Shown here: piece by piece, positions 21,692 to 32,164 of the stretch
How the letters are laid out: every line of letters starts with the position of its first letter
Position numbering within the stretch: position 1 is the stretch's first letter
Translations under genes and position numbers: made by a program
DNA from: Chondrus crispus
Lineage: Eukaryota > Rhodophyta > Florideophyceae > Gigartinales > Gigartinaceae
Reading direction: 5' to 3'
Length of the DNA stretch: 64,000 nt
NCBI RefSeq assembly: GCF_000350225.1
Contig: NW_005179095.1
Location: 108,551-172,550 of the forward strand
The notes under the pieces: generated by a model
Database searches by the model: none
Seen by the model: the letters and a program-made list of their open reading frames with translations, nothing else
What the model was told of the DNA's origin: nothing

Positions 21692-22645
21692 TGTAGTGCA
21701 ATGCGCCTGTTGGGCAGAGACCGCGGTCCGATGGTCCAGCAAAACAACAACAGCGACAAAAAGAAGAACTGCCGGTGGCACAGCGCTACGGAGTGTCCGA
21801 CTCTCCCTTCTCCGTTTAAACGAGCTTGCGACTCGTAGTAGCTCGGATCCCTGATGTGGGGGGGCACAGAGAAATAGCCCGGCCCGGGATCGGTGTGGTA
21901 GAGACTTGCGAAGAGAACTGCTTGACGAGTGTGGAGTGGGGCGCGTACGTAGATACCCCGGTTCCACTGGGTTGTAAGGCCAATGCTCGTTGAGCTTCTT
22001 CGAAACCTTGTAACGCGACAAGGCCTTCGACGGGGGCGTCGCAACGCAGCCCGACGGGATGAAATGAAAGTAGCAGCGCTACGTCAACTGTGCCACCCGA
22101 TGGCTCGAAACATCTACACCGGTTCGGTCGCAACGGAGGCCGATGGCACCAACACTGGCTCGTGACACGACGGAGCCCTTCGAGGGAGACGTCGTTGCAA
22201 CAGTCTCCGTCGGAAAATGGGTCACAGTAGCAGCGCTACGTCAACTATGTCGCCCGACGGCAAAGACACCTACACCGGTTCGGTCGCAACCGAGGCCGAT
22301 GGCACCAACACAAGATAAGGGGAAAATAGGTAGAATTAGAGATAGAAAAGGATAGGGAAATAAAAGAAAGAGAAAAGGGAACCCCGAGCGATAGAGGATG
22401 CCGTAGGCTTAGGTAAAAGGGAGCGTCTTGGTAGAGACGGACTTCGACCAAGGCGACATTCAACTCCGGCAACTCGGGTTGCTTTATTGACTTGTTCGGT
22501 CAAAGGGCTAAGTTATATAGAGCCCCGCCGGGGCGAGTACAGTAGCTCCCGGCTCTAGATTCTAGATCTAATTAGCAAATAAATAAATTAATTAAAATAA
22601 TCGTGCGCTTCGTCGCACACGTGTGTCCCCCAAACCCGGACTACA
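21692..22645 (-). repeat. LTR of G2
   Basis: 954 bp judged from TGTAGT at the inner end and ACTACA at the outer end. It includes a direct duplication (22070-22157 and 22227-22313). The outer limit rests only on the terminal inverted bases, because no second LTR is available for comparison. Confidence 0.65.
22070..22313. repeat. Direct duplication inside the G2 LTR
   Basis: Two copies of an 87-88 bp unit, 157 bp apart, both starting GTAGCAGCGCTACGTCAACT and ending GATGGCACCAACAC, with a few substitutions between them. Confidence 0.85.
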
Positions 22646-22887
22646 GTATCCAATTTTTTTCCTTTTTCACTTCCTTCCTCCCCCCTATAGGGGGTATACC
22701 CGAGACGGGTATTGCACTACAGACATACCCGTGGTGCCGGAGCCCAATCCTTCATATCCGACAAAAACTTTCGCACGCTCTCCAGTGACAGCTTCTTTTA
22801 CATTGTACGAGCGTAGAGTTGAAAGCATATCCCACTAATGCTCTCATCACAAAATGGCACACTCAGACGGGCAGCTTTCATCACCAT

Positions 22888-24840
22888 TTACATTCCACAT
22901 AAAGTATCCTTGTCAGCTTTATCTTTGACCTCGCACCTTCTTCCGCTCCTTCCTTTCCAATATCTGATCAGATCCTTGACAGATCTTTCGTACTGCAGCA
23001 CCGCACTCTGCTGCAGCACTTTCGTCACGCACCCAGAACTCAGCACCACCCTTGCGTCTTCGAACCGTTCCGCCCTCATCAGTAATCGGTAAATGTTTTC
23101 TACTACCTACTCCTCTCTCAATCCCCTCACATCCGAAGCCCCACCTACCCCTTCTGTCGCAACTACACGTCTCCCGCTGCAATATTTTATCACTAACTTC
23201 ATGCACCAAGGACATGCACCCTTCATTCTCTTCCGCCTCACGCACTGCAAAATTGTGCGTCAAATCGTGTAGACGAAGTCCTCCCGCACAACCTCTGTAT
23301 TCAATGTCTGCCAACCCAACCCTGTTCATCCCTAATACACATGCAATCGCAGCATCCGCATCTTCCGTCTCCCACAAGTCGCATAACACAGACACCGGAA
23401 TCCAGTCCTGCTTCTTCATCACACACAACCCTCGGTGCATTTCCCTAAACGACAGACCCCGTTGTCTCTCCGCGCAGCTTTCGGCATCTGATTCCAAAAG
23501 CGCCAGCGACGACTCTAACATCGCATTCAGCGATAAATACCCATCACCTGGCTCCTCCTCGGACAGCCCTACTCGCTCCTTCACTTTCTCCACGTACGAA
23601 ACCCAAATCTTCGACACATCTTGCCTTTTGGTGCGCCTGCATGTACCGCACACTCGTACCCGCAGCATTCAGAACCAACAGCAGTCCGGCACACATCCCC
23701 AGAATGACATGAATCGCCTCTTTCGAACTCACGTCATCAACTGCGTCATGGACCATGCCGCTAGCCTGCAACAGCATTCTCTCGGCCTCGGCCCCTTCAC
23801 TTTCTCTTTCGCTGAACTTCACCCGGTAACCAACCAACGCCAAGTTCTCGTCTCTGGTAGAATACAGGACTCTGCTCCTCTCCCCGCTTGTACCAGCCAC
23901 ACTGCCACCCAGGACCGATAACTGATGAAGAATCTTCTTATTAATGTCGTTGCGTGCCCATATGTCATCGAAAATAAAAAGACATGATTCGTTCCCAAAC
24001 CACTGTCGCATCAATGTCAGTACTCCATAGAGTTCTGTCTGTTCACGCATCTCCTCACAGGCACTGTGTCCATTGGTCGCGTTGACTGCAAGACAAAGTT
24101 GCTGGATCATCCGCGCAACAGTCACATCTTTTCCGAGAGTGGAAAAGTAGACTCCGCCTGGAAAACGAACATTCACTTCTTCATCGTGAGCTATTGCTCG
24201 AAGGGCACACGTCTTCCCAACTCCGCCATAACCCACCGCAAATTCCCCGATCGGATCATTGCCATCATTGTGTAATACAGCCGCCTTGAGTTGGTCTCTC
24301 GCAAGTGTCTTGTGCACCAAGGCCATGCTGTAAATTCAAATCTATATAACCTGAAGACGGGTTGGGTTGGGTGGAGCCATCACGAGGCCCTTGAATACTT
24401 CTGTGCTGGTCGCAGCTGCCCGGACGTCGCTGACAATACTTAGATGAGCGCTCGCTTGAGTGACTTCTTTGCGAAGCTCTTCTGCGCGGCCTTTGCGCGC
24501 CGTAAGGACATCCCTGTCACTAATCGCGTTTGCCAAAAGAGAAGAGCATTCCTTGGGGGGTTTTCAACTCGAAATTCAGATCGGTGAGAGTATCTGACAC
24601 GAAAGCAAAAACCGTGTCAAACATATCCTTGAGTATTATGCGATGTTGCTCTTGAATGGACTCAAGGAGTGGATCGTCTCGCACACTCTGGACATTGAGA
24701 GAGAGTAATGTGTAGGCTGCGAGCATGCCGTTGGCCAGCTCTCTGTTGTTTCTATAGGTGTCATGTCGATCAATGAGGCCCCTAGCAACACGGACGACTT
24801 GCTCAGCTGTCACCACGCACATCCTTACGGCTTGCTCATA
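22888..24840 (-). pseudogene. NB-ARC (NLR/STAND-type) gene, frameshifted
   Basis: Remains of a signalling ATPase of the NLR type. The clearest part (24326-23670) has a P-loop GYGGVGKT, Walker B CLFIFDDIW, an RNBS-B-like RVLYSTRDENL and a GLPL-like CAGLLLVLNAAG. Another frame (about 23630-23170) continues with a winged-helix part ending LHDLTHNFA, which stands at the MHD position. A third (23079-22888: AERFEDARVVLSSG) looks like a helical C-terminal sensor repeat, cut short before the G2 LTR. The helical N-terminus (24840-24520) and the segment 24536-24342 are in different frames. One-base frame changes near 24530 and 23650 look like mutations; a short intron just before 24326 (acceptor TTTACAG) is possible. 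Most likely a pseudogene. Confidence 0.75.
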
Positions 24841-25395
24841 GGCTGAATACTTCACCGGATCCTTCTCAAAAGTCTCCTATATCTGATCTCCCAAGTTATC
24901 GGCGAGCGGTTGCAATGATGCCTGGAAATAGCCGTAGTGCGGGGCCTCCTACGTCTCTGCGGCAGAACTATCGGGCATCTTCCAAAACAAATGTGCCAGA
25001 TACAGGACAGAGGGCATGAAGCCATTGCCGCCTTTGACCTTGTCAGCCATGCCGGTGAGAGCGAAGAAAGGGAACATCGTGAACATAGTCCTAATAAATT
25101 CCTGGTGCTTCCTGGAGAGGACCGGGTGTCTGACCTTCTTGATGACATACGAAGATGTCCACACCAAAACCACCCGTACCGGCTCTGTGATCCAGCGCTC
25201 CAGGGACGGACGCAACGACAAGTCGGGCGTGAGCTCCAGCGCGACACCGACATTGGGATGCTCCCCACACATGGTGCGAATTTCATTCCACACCTCCCAC
25301 GGATCGGCCTCGTCCTCCGACGGGAAGCCGACGCTGCTGTCATCCCCCGCAAATGACGACAACGGGACCCTGTTTGAAAAATCGACTACCGGCAA
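24841..25395 (-). pseudogene. PRMT5-like fragment (TIM-barrel part), two in-frame stops
   Basis: The frame encodes DPWEVWNEIRTMCGEHP, then SLERWITEPVRVVLVWTSSY, then VLSRKHQEFIRTMF, and finally SLQPLADNLGDQI and ETFEKDPVKYSAYEQA. Order and wording match the end of the TIM-barrel domain of protein arginine methyltransferase 5 and the linker before its methyltransferase fold. Two TAG codons (24949-24951 and 24877-24879) interrupt it. The catalytic Rossmann domain is absent; instead the same frame runs into the NB-ARC gene remnant. The upstream part of PRMT5 is also missing. Family call is from remembered sequence features, not an alignment. Confidence 0.7.
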
Positions 25396-25972
25396 GCGGA
25401 CTCACAGCTGCAGAGTCGGAGCTGCGAGCAAACCGCGGACAGAGAGCGAGCCAACGGCGCGAGCACGAAGTCGCAGCCCGACTCCTCCGCTAGCTGTAGC
25501 GAGGCGTGCAGGCGCGGGACGGAGATTATATCGAGGCCGATGTGCAACTGGTGCCCCGTTTGAGGGTGCGTCTCGACTATGGCAGGTCGATGGGGCGGGA
25601 TTGGGAGAGCGCGATGCGCGCGGGCGATGCGCTGGAGACGTTGGCGGGAGAAAGTGGGGGAGAGAGATGGAGAGGGAAGTGAATGCAGAAGTTAAGAGGG
25701 GAAAGGCCGATTATACTTTAGCGAAAAGTGGTCGGGTCAACGTCGGAATGATCGAGATGACCATGTCGCATCGCGATCTGGTACATTGTTGTCTGCACAC
25801 AAGACACTGGAACTGGCCAGTCATCACCACGCACGCACAATATGGGTACATTACCCTACTCCATCTACAGCAAACTCCCACCTTCGGTACACACTCCCAC
25901 CTTCGGTACAAATTCCCACTACATGCTCCCCATTCCCACTCCCCGCCCCTGCCCTCTCTCCCACGCACCACC
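25396..25972. other. No gene seen
   Basis: Upstream of the PRMT5 fragment. Open frames here are low-complexity. A 20-bp direct repeat (CTCCCACCTTCGGTACA) occurs twice near 25877 and 25897. Confidence 0.5.
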
Positions 25973-26445
25973 ATGAACCTCTCCTTCACGACAGCCTCAG
26001 GCTCTGCCTCCGCGTCGGACTCGGACTCGGAAGCGCTCCTGACCATGACGGCGACGCCCGCAACCGCGCTCGGGCCGCGCGACGTGTCGGAGGATGCGGA
26101 CTTCTTCGCCACCTTCAATCGCTACATCACCTAGCCGCCAGCGGAACCCGCGCCGCTGCTCGCACGCCTCGCCGGCGTGTGACAGGGAGGTGCTCCGTGC
26201 CGTGTCGGCCTCAGTCGACGACGACCTGCCCGCCGCCGAGGCGCTTCTGCGCGACGCTCCACTATCCCCGGTCGACGTCGCGGCGCTTGCTGGCCGCCTG
26301 CAGAAAATCGAGTCGAGGCGCGCCCGCGCCTGCGCCCGCCTCGAGCACGCCTGCCTGCAGACGCACCTCATGCCCACGATGCCGAGGGCGACGCCGCCCT
26401 CGCTGCCCGCTTGCAGCGTCTCGAGATGCGCCGCGTTGCAGACAA
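25973..26445 (+). pseudogene. Remnant of an unidentified helical host gene
   Basis: GC-rich protein-like stretch starting at an ATG (MNLSFTTASGSASASDSDSE) with an acidic Ser/Asp-rich N-terminus, a TAG at 26132-26134, then frame-changed segments rich in Ala/Leu/Glu/Arg that look alpha-helical (VSASVDDDLPAAEALLRD, AALAARLQRLEMRRVADN). Sequence changes abruptly near 26445 into the truncated PIF transposase. I do not recognise the family. Confidence 0.4.
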
Positions 26446-27317
26446 CACATCCTTAAAGAGCTCTGATAAAAATTATAACCCTCTTCATATGCCCCATTCA
26501 TGGATGATGAAAATGGAGTGACTACGTAATTGGTGCACTTGTACGCATCGTCGGCAGCAACCCAGAAGCCAAGAGGCATAGACTGGTTTTGTAAAAGTAT
26601 GCCGAGACTGGACATTGCATGCGCTACAGCGTCATGAGTTGAACCAACACAACTGGCCGAAAAAGATACGAATCGGTAGCGAGCATCAACAACAGCTTGA
26701 ACAGGTAAAGCGTAGTAGCCCTTGCGATTATAAAAGGAGGCCGGATTCGGAACGTCTCTTGGCTTCTCAATCAGGATGGAAATTCCATCCAAAGCACCAA
26801 CACACCCGTCGAATGGACTGCCCCTCTTTCGTGATGTTTTGAATTCCAACGCACGCTGCTCCAAAACCCTTGTTTCGGTCATGGCGGAAGGTGCCATTTC
26901 CAGTGCCTGCACAATTAGGTCCACTGTATCGTGAAATTCATTGTACACAGTTGCGCTGCAAACTTTGAAAGCCCATTGGACGTCCAAATACGTGCTTCCG
27001 GCGAGCATTCGGAGGGTAATTGCCAGTTTGGTCGAATCGCACAGCACATTCGTTCCGCTTTGTTTTGTCATACTTCTGGTCAGTGGAGAACGCATTCGGG
27101 TTTCAAGATGTTTGAAACACGCTCTAGTCATTCGGAATGTCATTCTGAAGTCCCTGTCCGATAAAGATGATACAGTGGACCAGAAATCTGTCCGTGATCG
27201 AAAACGTAACTCTCGTCTAATGACACAGTTCCGTCTTTTCTGCATGCGGCGAATTAAAATCGCAATGCGCAACATAAACAAGGGCCGTGCCTGATCGCGT
27301 CCATCTGCATGCGTCAT
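26446..27317 (-). pseudogene. PIF/Harbinger transposase (DDE_Tnp_4), C-terminus lost
   Basis: About 290 codons. The DDE_Tnp_4 signature is clear: VGALDGISILIEKP with the first Asp, then FYNRKGYYALPVQAVVD, then GSTHDAVAHAMSSLG, then WVAADDAYKC with the second Asp. Coding similarity stops near NFYQSSLRM (about 26445); the following GC-rich codons belong to the host remnant read antisense, so the region carrying the final catalytic Glu is missing. Start taken at the second ATG of MSSSMTHADGRDQ. Confidence 0.85.
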
Positions 27318-27329
27318 TGAGGAGGACAT

Positions 27330-28200
27330 TTCTGACGACCCGATGTGCAGGTGATGTGCAGGATAGTGTAGATGGAGTGCCTGGGTTTAGCTTGATGGTC
27401 TACGGAAGGAGAGCGACGGCGCTACACTTGTAATCTGTTTATCGCAGGCCTATCGTAAGGATAAAGCAAGAGGCGAGCTAGAAGGGTCTATTTCCCTTTC
27501 GATAGTGCGGATGCACAAGGGTTGTGCACGGCGCATGACCACCCAGTGTTTAGGCTTGCAATGCGTTATGGGGCGTTTCGCCGGGAGCCAAACGCGCGGA
27601 GATGCGTCCTACAGTGTTTCGTGTATGTATATTTGTACACAGAAATACAGATATACAGATTTACATGGGAGAATTATTGCCAAGTAGAACGGCCCTCAGC
27701 ATTCGGAATATTAGAAGGGCAGGGTGGTTCCTGATATAGTCGTTTAAATCTACGGCTTCTCTGTGCTTGTATTTGCGGATAGTACAACATGAAAGCATTG
27801 GTTGGCATTTCTTAAAAAGCACGAAAAGATGCGGGAATAGAGAACAAAGAAAATTTTCATTCTGAAAGTGTTGTCGAGACGTTTTCTTTGTCTACATCTG
27901 TCCACTTCCGAAAGAAACGGACCGATTTTCAAAGGACAAACACGAAGTGGCCGAGGTGAATTTGAATTCTGCTTCGGCGAGCAAGTGTCGACGTACTGTA
28001 CACCGATCACCGAAATTAGATTAGGGTGCGCAATTAGATTTGGTTCCTAATTAAATTAGCCAAATTTAAATAGAGAATGAGCTCTGGGATCTCGACTAGT
28101 CACGGATTCTGAAAATAGGGGAATAAGTCAGAAAAGATCCGGGTATCCGACATCATCCTGCAACTCATCACTTCCTCCCTCCCACGCATGCCACGACAAT
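27330..28200. other. No gene seen
   Basis: About 870 bases of mixed composition without a convincing coding frame or RNA gene. It may be the outer part of the PIF element and old intergenic DNA. Confidence 0.5.
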
Positions 28201-28288
28201 CCCACATCACCGTAAGAGTGCCATTATGCCGCGTAATGTCCCAATTGAGAGAGCAATCGCCCAAGCGTTGACCTCCCGTCCAGCCAAC

Positions 28289-28930
28289 TGTAGCATAAAC
28301 ACCCCAACGACAGGGGTGTATGCTCAGTCCGCGTAAGAGACCCTGTAGAACGCGAGAAGAACAGAAAGGACCAGTAAGCAACGCGTGAGGAAGGACACGG
28401 GTCGGTAGCGGTGGTAGAGCGGGTCGGGTCGCGAACGTGTTAGTGTATGCGGTAGAGCGGATCGAAGCCTCGACGCCCCGGCGCGGAACTGGGTGTCGTT
28501 CCAGTACCGACGGGCGGAGGCGGATCCTAGCTCGCACGCGCACGTACGCGTCCGCTACCGGTGTCTACTCTAAAACGCGAACAGAGAGAGCGTCCCCGAG
28601 TTAGAGTAAGCGTTCCGGGTTAGCCGACGGTGAGGGTCTGGCCAAGCCGATGCTTGCCTTCCCTCCGCCGCCGTCGGTTCCCGTGGTTTAATATACAATT
28701 ACGCGTCTGTCGCGTCTATCATACAGGGCTACAGTACAGTCCGTACTGCACTGTAGCGCGATACAGTGCTGAGCTACCGTACTCAGCTACTGTAGCGCTG
28801 TCCATACACGTGTGCGCGCGCGTGCCGATGATACACGTGTGTGCGGGCGTCCTGACAGTCCTGACAGTACACGTGTGTGTGCGCGCGCGATCTAATTTTA
28901 AATCTAATTCTGATCTGCGCTTATGCTACA
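28289..28930 (+). repeat. Solo LTR of the G1 family (copy A1), target duplication CCAAC
   Basis: 642 bp with a perfect 10-bp terminal inverted repeat TGTAGCATAA/TTATGCTACA. It is flanked by CCAAC at 28284-28288 and 28931-28935. Clearly related to the G1 LTR (shared AACGAC-GGGG start, CCTCGACGCCCCGG, GTACCGACGGGCGGAGGCGG, ACACGTGT runs) but diverged. It sits inside the start of the DDE_1 transposase. Confidence 0.93.
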
Positions 28931-30417
28931 CCAACAAGAACACAGCCACTTCTGCTTCTCCATCTCACACATCTTCCAGAATCACGATCTCGGAAAATAG
29001 TGCACGGAATTGCGAAACAAATGTTTAATTGTCAACCGTTGCCGTTCGATATCATGTGACCAAATGCATGATCAATGATGCCGTTCAGAATGGTGAGATG
29101 CATGTCCAATTCAGAACACTGCGGGCCTTTCTATAAAAATTTTCAGATAGAAGCGAAAAGGCACACTTTGGAAAGGTAGGTCTATGTTGGAGAAAATGAG
29201 GAAATGGGAGGCTACATTGGCTTTCAAAGTGCCACCGCAGCGCAAAAAAACATTAAAAGGGACAGGTACAAATGGAATCAGAGGTGAAATTTTCAAAGCA
29301 CGTCGGGGTTGAGGCCAAAAGAAGATAAAATGGGCCTAAGCATTCTATACGCATTTATTCGAGCGTTTTGACCGTTTGGGATTTGTCGGTGTGACGTTTG
29401 CTACTTTTGTACTGCAATCTCTTTCCAAATGCTTAGTATTGGATGAGGACGAAACGAAAGGTTACAAGGCATGAGAAAAGCTTGATTGTGTTTCGATATC
29501 GTACAATCTAGCCAGTAAGTGGGTGCAGCGGTTCATGCATGTCCATAAAATTGTTATAAGTGCACAGACCGGTACATTACTTACAAGTCCAGTGCAAGAA
29601 TTGCGACTTGAAAAGGCAAAAGCTCACTATCTCGGTGTTATGTAACGTGTATTTGCATCAGGGGATTTCAGGGGGGAAAATATGGAGAACGCGGACGAAA
29701 CTCATTTCGTCTTTAATGTAGATAATTGTAAGAAGCTCGGATTCCTTGCAGGTATGTATATGCAGTACGCTGAAGTTGTATCGGGGGTGATCCTATCACT
29801 GTGATGGTACGACTAAGTGGTGCTCCAGGGGCTATTGTGAGATAACTCCGCTCTGCCCTGGGTTGGTGATGAGGTAGGGGTTTCACCGGCGGAGCACGCT
29901 GTCGTACACTGGGGTCGCGGCGTATAACCCCAGGGAGCACGTGTGTTCGGAACAAGGTTTGTACGGGAGACCACCCGGTGATCACCGGCAACGGGGACCG
30001 GGCGCGATCGGCGCAGTAGGTAGCAAAAAGTAGGGTTAAAACTGCGGATCGGCCAGAGGGGGCGGAGCGGTAAGGACTTGTCGCGAGGGGACTAGACAAA
30101 AGCCCCTATAGGCCCGACGGGTTACAGAGGAATTACACGTGTCCACCGGCGAGGTCCGGCAGACAGACAGAGGAGTCCACGTGTACCCATGGTACACGTG
30201 GTGGCGGACCGGCGCGATTTTGGCGGGTAGGGACAGCTGTCCCGCTATAGAGTACAGTGCACTACAGCGCGCGATGAACTCACCGAACGGTCGTATATAG
30301 GCACAAAAGGGACGGAGACGAGCTTATCCCAGGTTACTGGTGGGGATGGGTGTCGGGCCTTAACCCCTCTGAGGGACACTTCAGACACCAATAGCAGTAC
30401 AGTGTATGTCGCCTAGT

Positions 30418-31050
30418 TGTCGCATAAACACCCCACACACGGCGGAGGGGGTGTTCGCGATGTTCGGCGGAAGACCCCGGATCGGCGTACCGAGGGTCTT
30501 GAACCAACCAACGCCACCGGAAGCGGGCCGGTAGCGGGTGGTAGAGCGTGGTCGGCGGGGACGCGCGCGTAGGCGAGCAGATCGACGCCTCGACGCCCCG
30601 GAGCACTACCGGTTGACGATCCGGTACTGACGGGCGGAGGCGGATCGCAGCTCGCCGCAGTGTCGCCCGTGTCCACTACCCGCTCGGTGGTAACTACTCG
30701 CGGAACGGCGGTGTGAGTAGAGTAAGCTGGGTGGTCGACCGTCGGTGGAGGGTTGCCTAGCTTCCCTCTCCCCCGGCGGTCGCTCACTGTATTTATTGTA
30801 CAAGTTAATTAACCGTCTACAGTACAGTATGGACTGTACTGTAGTCGGCTTACTGTAGGCAGTGCGGGCCGGCCCGCACTGTAACGCTGTCAGCCGTCGG
30901 GGCTGACAGCATACGTGTGCTACACGTGGGACACACGTGTTGGTGCGCGCGCGCTGTAAGGTATGCGCGCGCGCGCGCTGTAAGGTCCGTACTTTACAGC
31001 GTTAGATCCAAATCTAAATCTAATATAACGCCGTCGGTAGTTATGCTACA
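30418..31050 (+). repeat. Solo LTR of the G1 family (copy A2), target duplication CTAGT
   Basis: 633 bp, TGTCGCATAA...TTATGCTACA, flanked by CTAGT at 30413-30417 and 31051-31055. Inserted in the first family B repeat, at a site that reads GCCTAGTGCG in the second copy (near 31499-31508). Confidence 0.93.
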
Positions 31051-32100
31051 CTAGTGAGTGCCGGGTACTGTACACAATTTAAATGCTAGCGCCAGAATTA
31101 CTAACTACCGGGCGGATGCTGCCATTACCCGTGTGCGCTGCCGTACAAGCGTAATAGCTGTGGGATAACTCCTCTCCGCCCTGGGTTGGGTGAGAGGCGG
31201 AGGCTTTAGCTAGGGAGCACGCGGCGCGGACGCGACGCGCTAATTGAACCGATCTGACGAGCTCGCGAAAAGGGAGTGGCTCACTGGCCGGTTACGCGCA
31301 GTCGCCCCGTGGTGCGTAAACGGGAGCTACCGGTAACTGGTTAGAAGCCAGCGAGCGCGATAGACAACCGAAACGGACGTATATAGGCGCGAGAAGGACG
31401 GGGGCGAGCTTGCCCCAGTTTACTGTTGGGGATGGGTGTCAGGCCCTAACGCCTCAGAGGGACGCCTCGGACACCTGTCCCAGTGTACAGTACCTGCCGC
31501 CTAGTGCGTACCAGGTACTGAACGCAATTAAAAAACTAGCGCCTCAATTTCTAATTACCGCGCGGACGCTGCAGCTACACGTGTGTACTGCTGTACACAC
31601 GCGCTGCTTACAGACTACCGCACGGATGCCACGTGTACTAGCGTACACGCGTAATACTAGCAGACTACCGCTTGTCCGACACGTGCACTACTGTACACGT
31701 ATGCCAGATTGCGACCGCTCGGCACGCGCGCGCGCTCGGTACACGTGGGCACAACCGCCCACGTGTATACCGTGCACGGCCGTCCGTTGACCTCCGCGCG
31801 CTCGCCCTGGTCATTACACTACAATAGCTACCAACCATCGCACGCACCATACGTGTGCTTCTGTACATGCGCAGTAACTATACACTACGGCACGGACGAG
31901 TCGCGTGCTACTGTACACGTACGCCTCGCCACAACCGATCGGTGCACGCGCGCGCTCCCTACACGTGGGCACTCTGCCCATGTTTACACCTTGCACGGCC
32001 GCCCGGTTAATAACTGTGGGATAATCCTCTCCGCCCTGGGTTGGGTGAGAGGAGGAGGCTTTGAAGAAGGAGCACGCGACGCGGACGCACGGCGCGAATA

Positions 32101-32164
32101 GATCCGATACGGGCGAACTAGCGAAGTTCGCAAGTTCGCCCGTATGGGATCCCTTTTGAAAAGG
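32101..32164. repeat. Double palindrome (L-L'-R'-R) in family B copy 3
   Basis: L at 32101-32125 and its inverted copy at 32127-32151 (two mismatches, one-base loop) are followed at once by CCTTTT-G-AAAAGG (32152-32164). The second family B copy has no such insertion at the matching place near 31260. Confidence 0.9.

Larger units (their letters stand above)
14808..22645 (-). mobile_element. Decayed Ty3/Gypsy chromovirus with one LTR (element G2)
   Basis: Minus-strand order: LTR (21692-22645), primer-binding site, gag, protease-RT-RNase H-integrase, chromodomain. It shares the primer-binding sequence and overall gag-pol plan with G1 but lacks the antisense ORF and hairpin array. It is damaged: a TGA inside gag at 20931 and a frameshift inside the integrase near 16010-16040. 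No left LTR was found. The left limit given is the pol stop codon, not a proven end. Confidence 0.88.
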
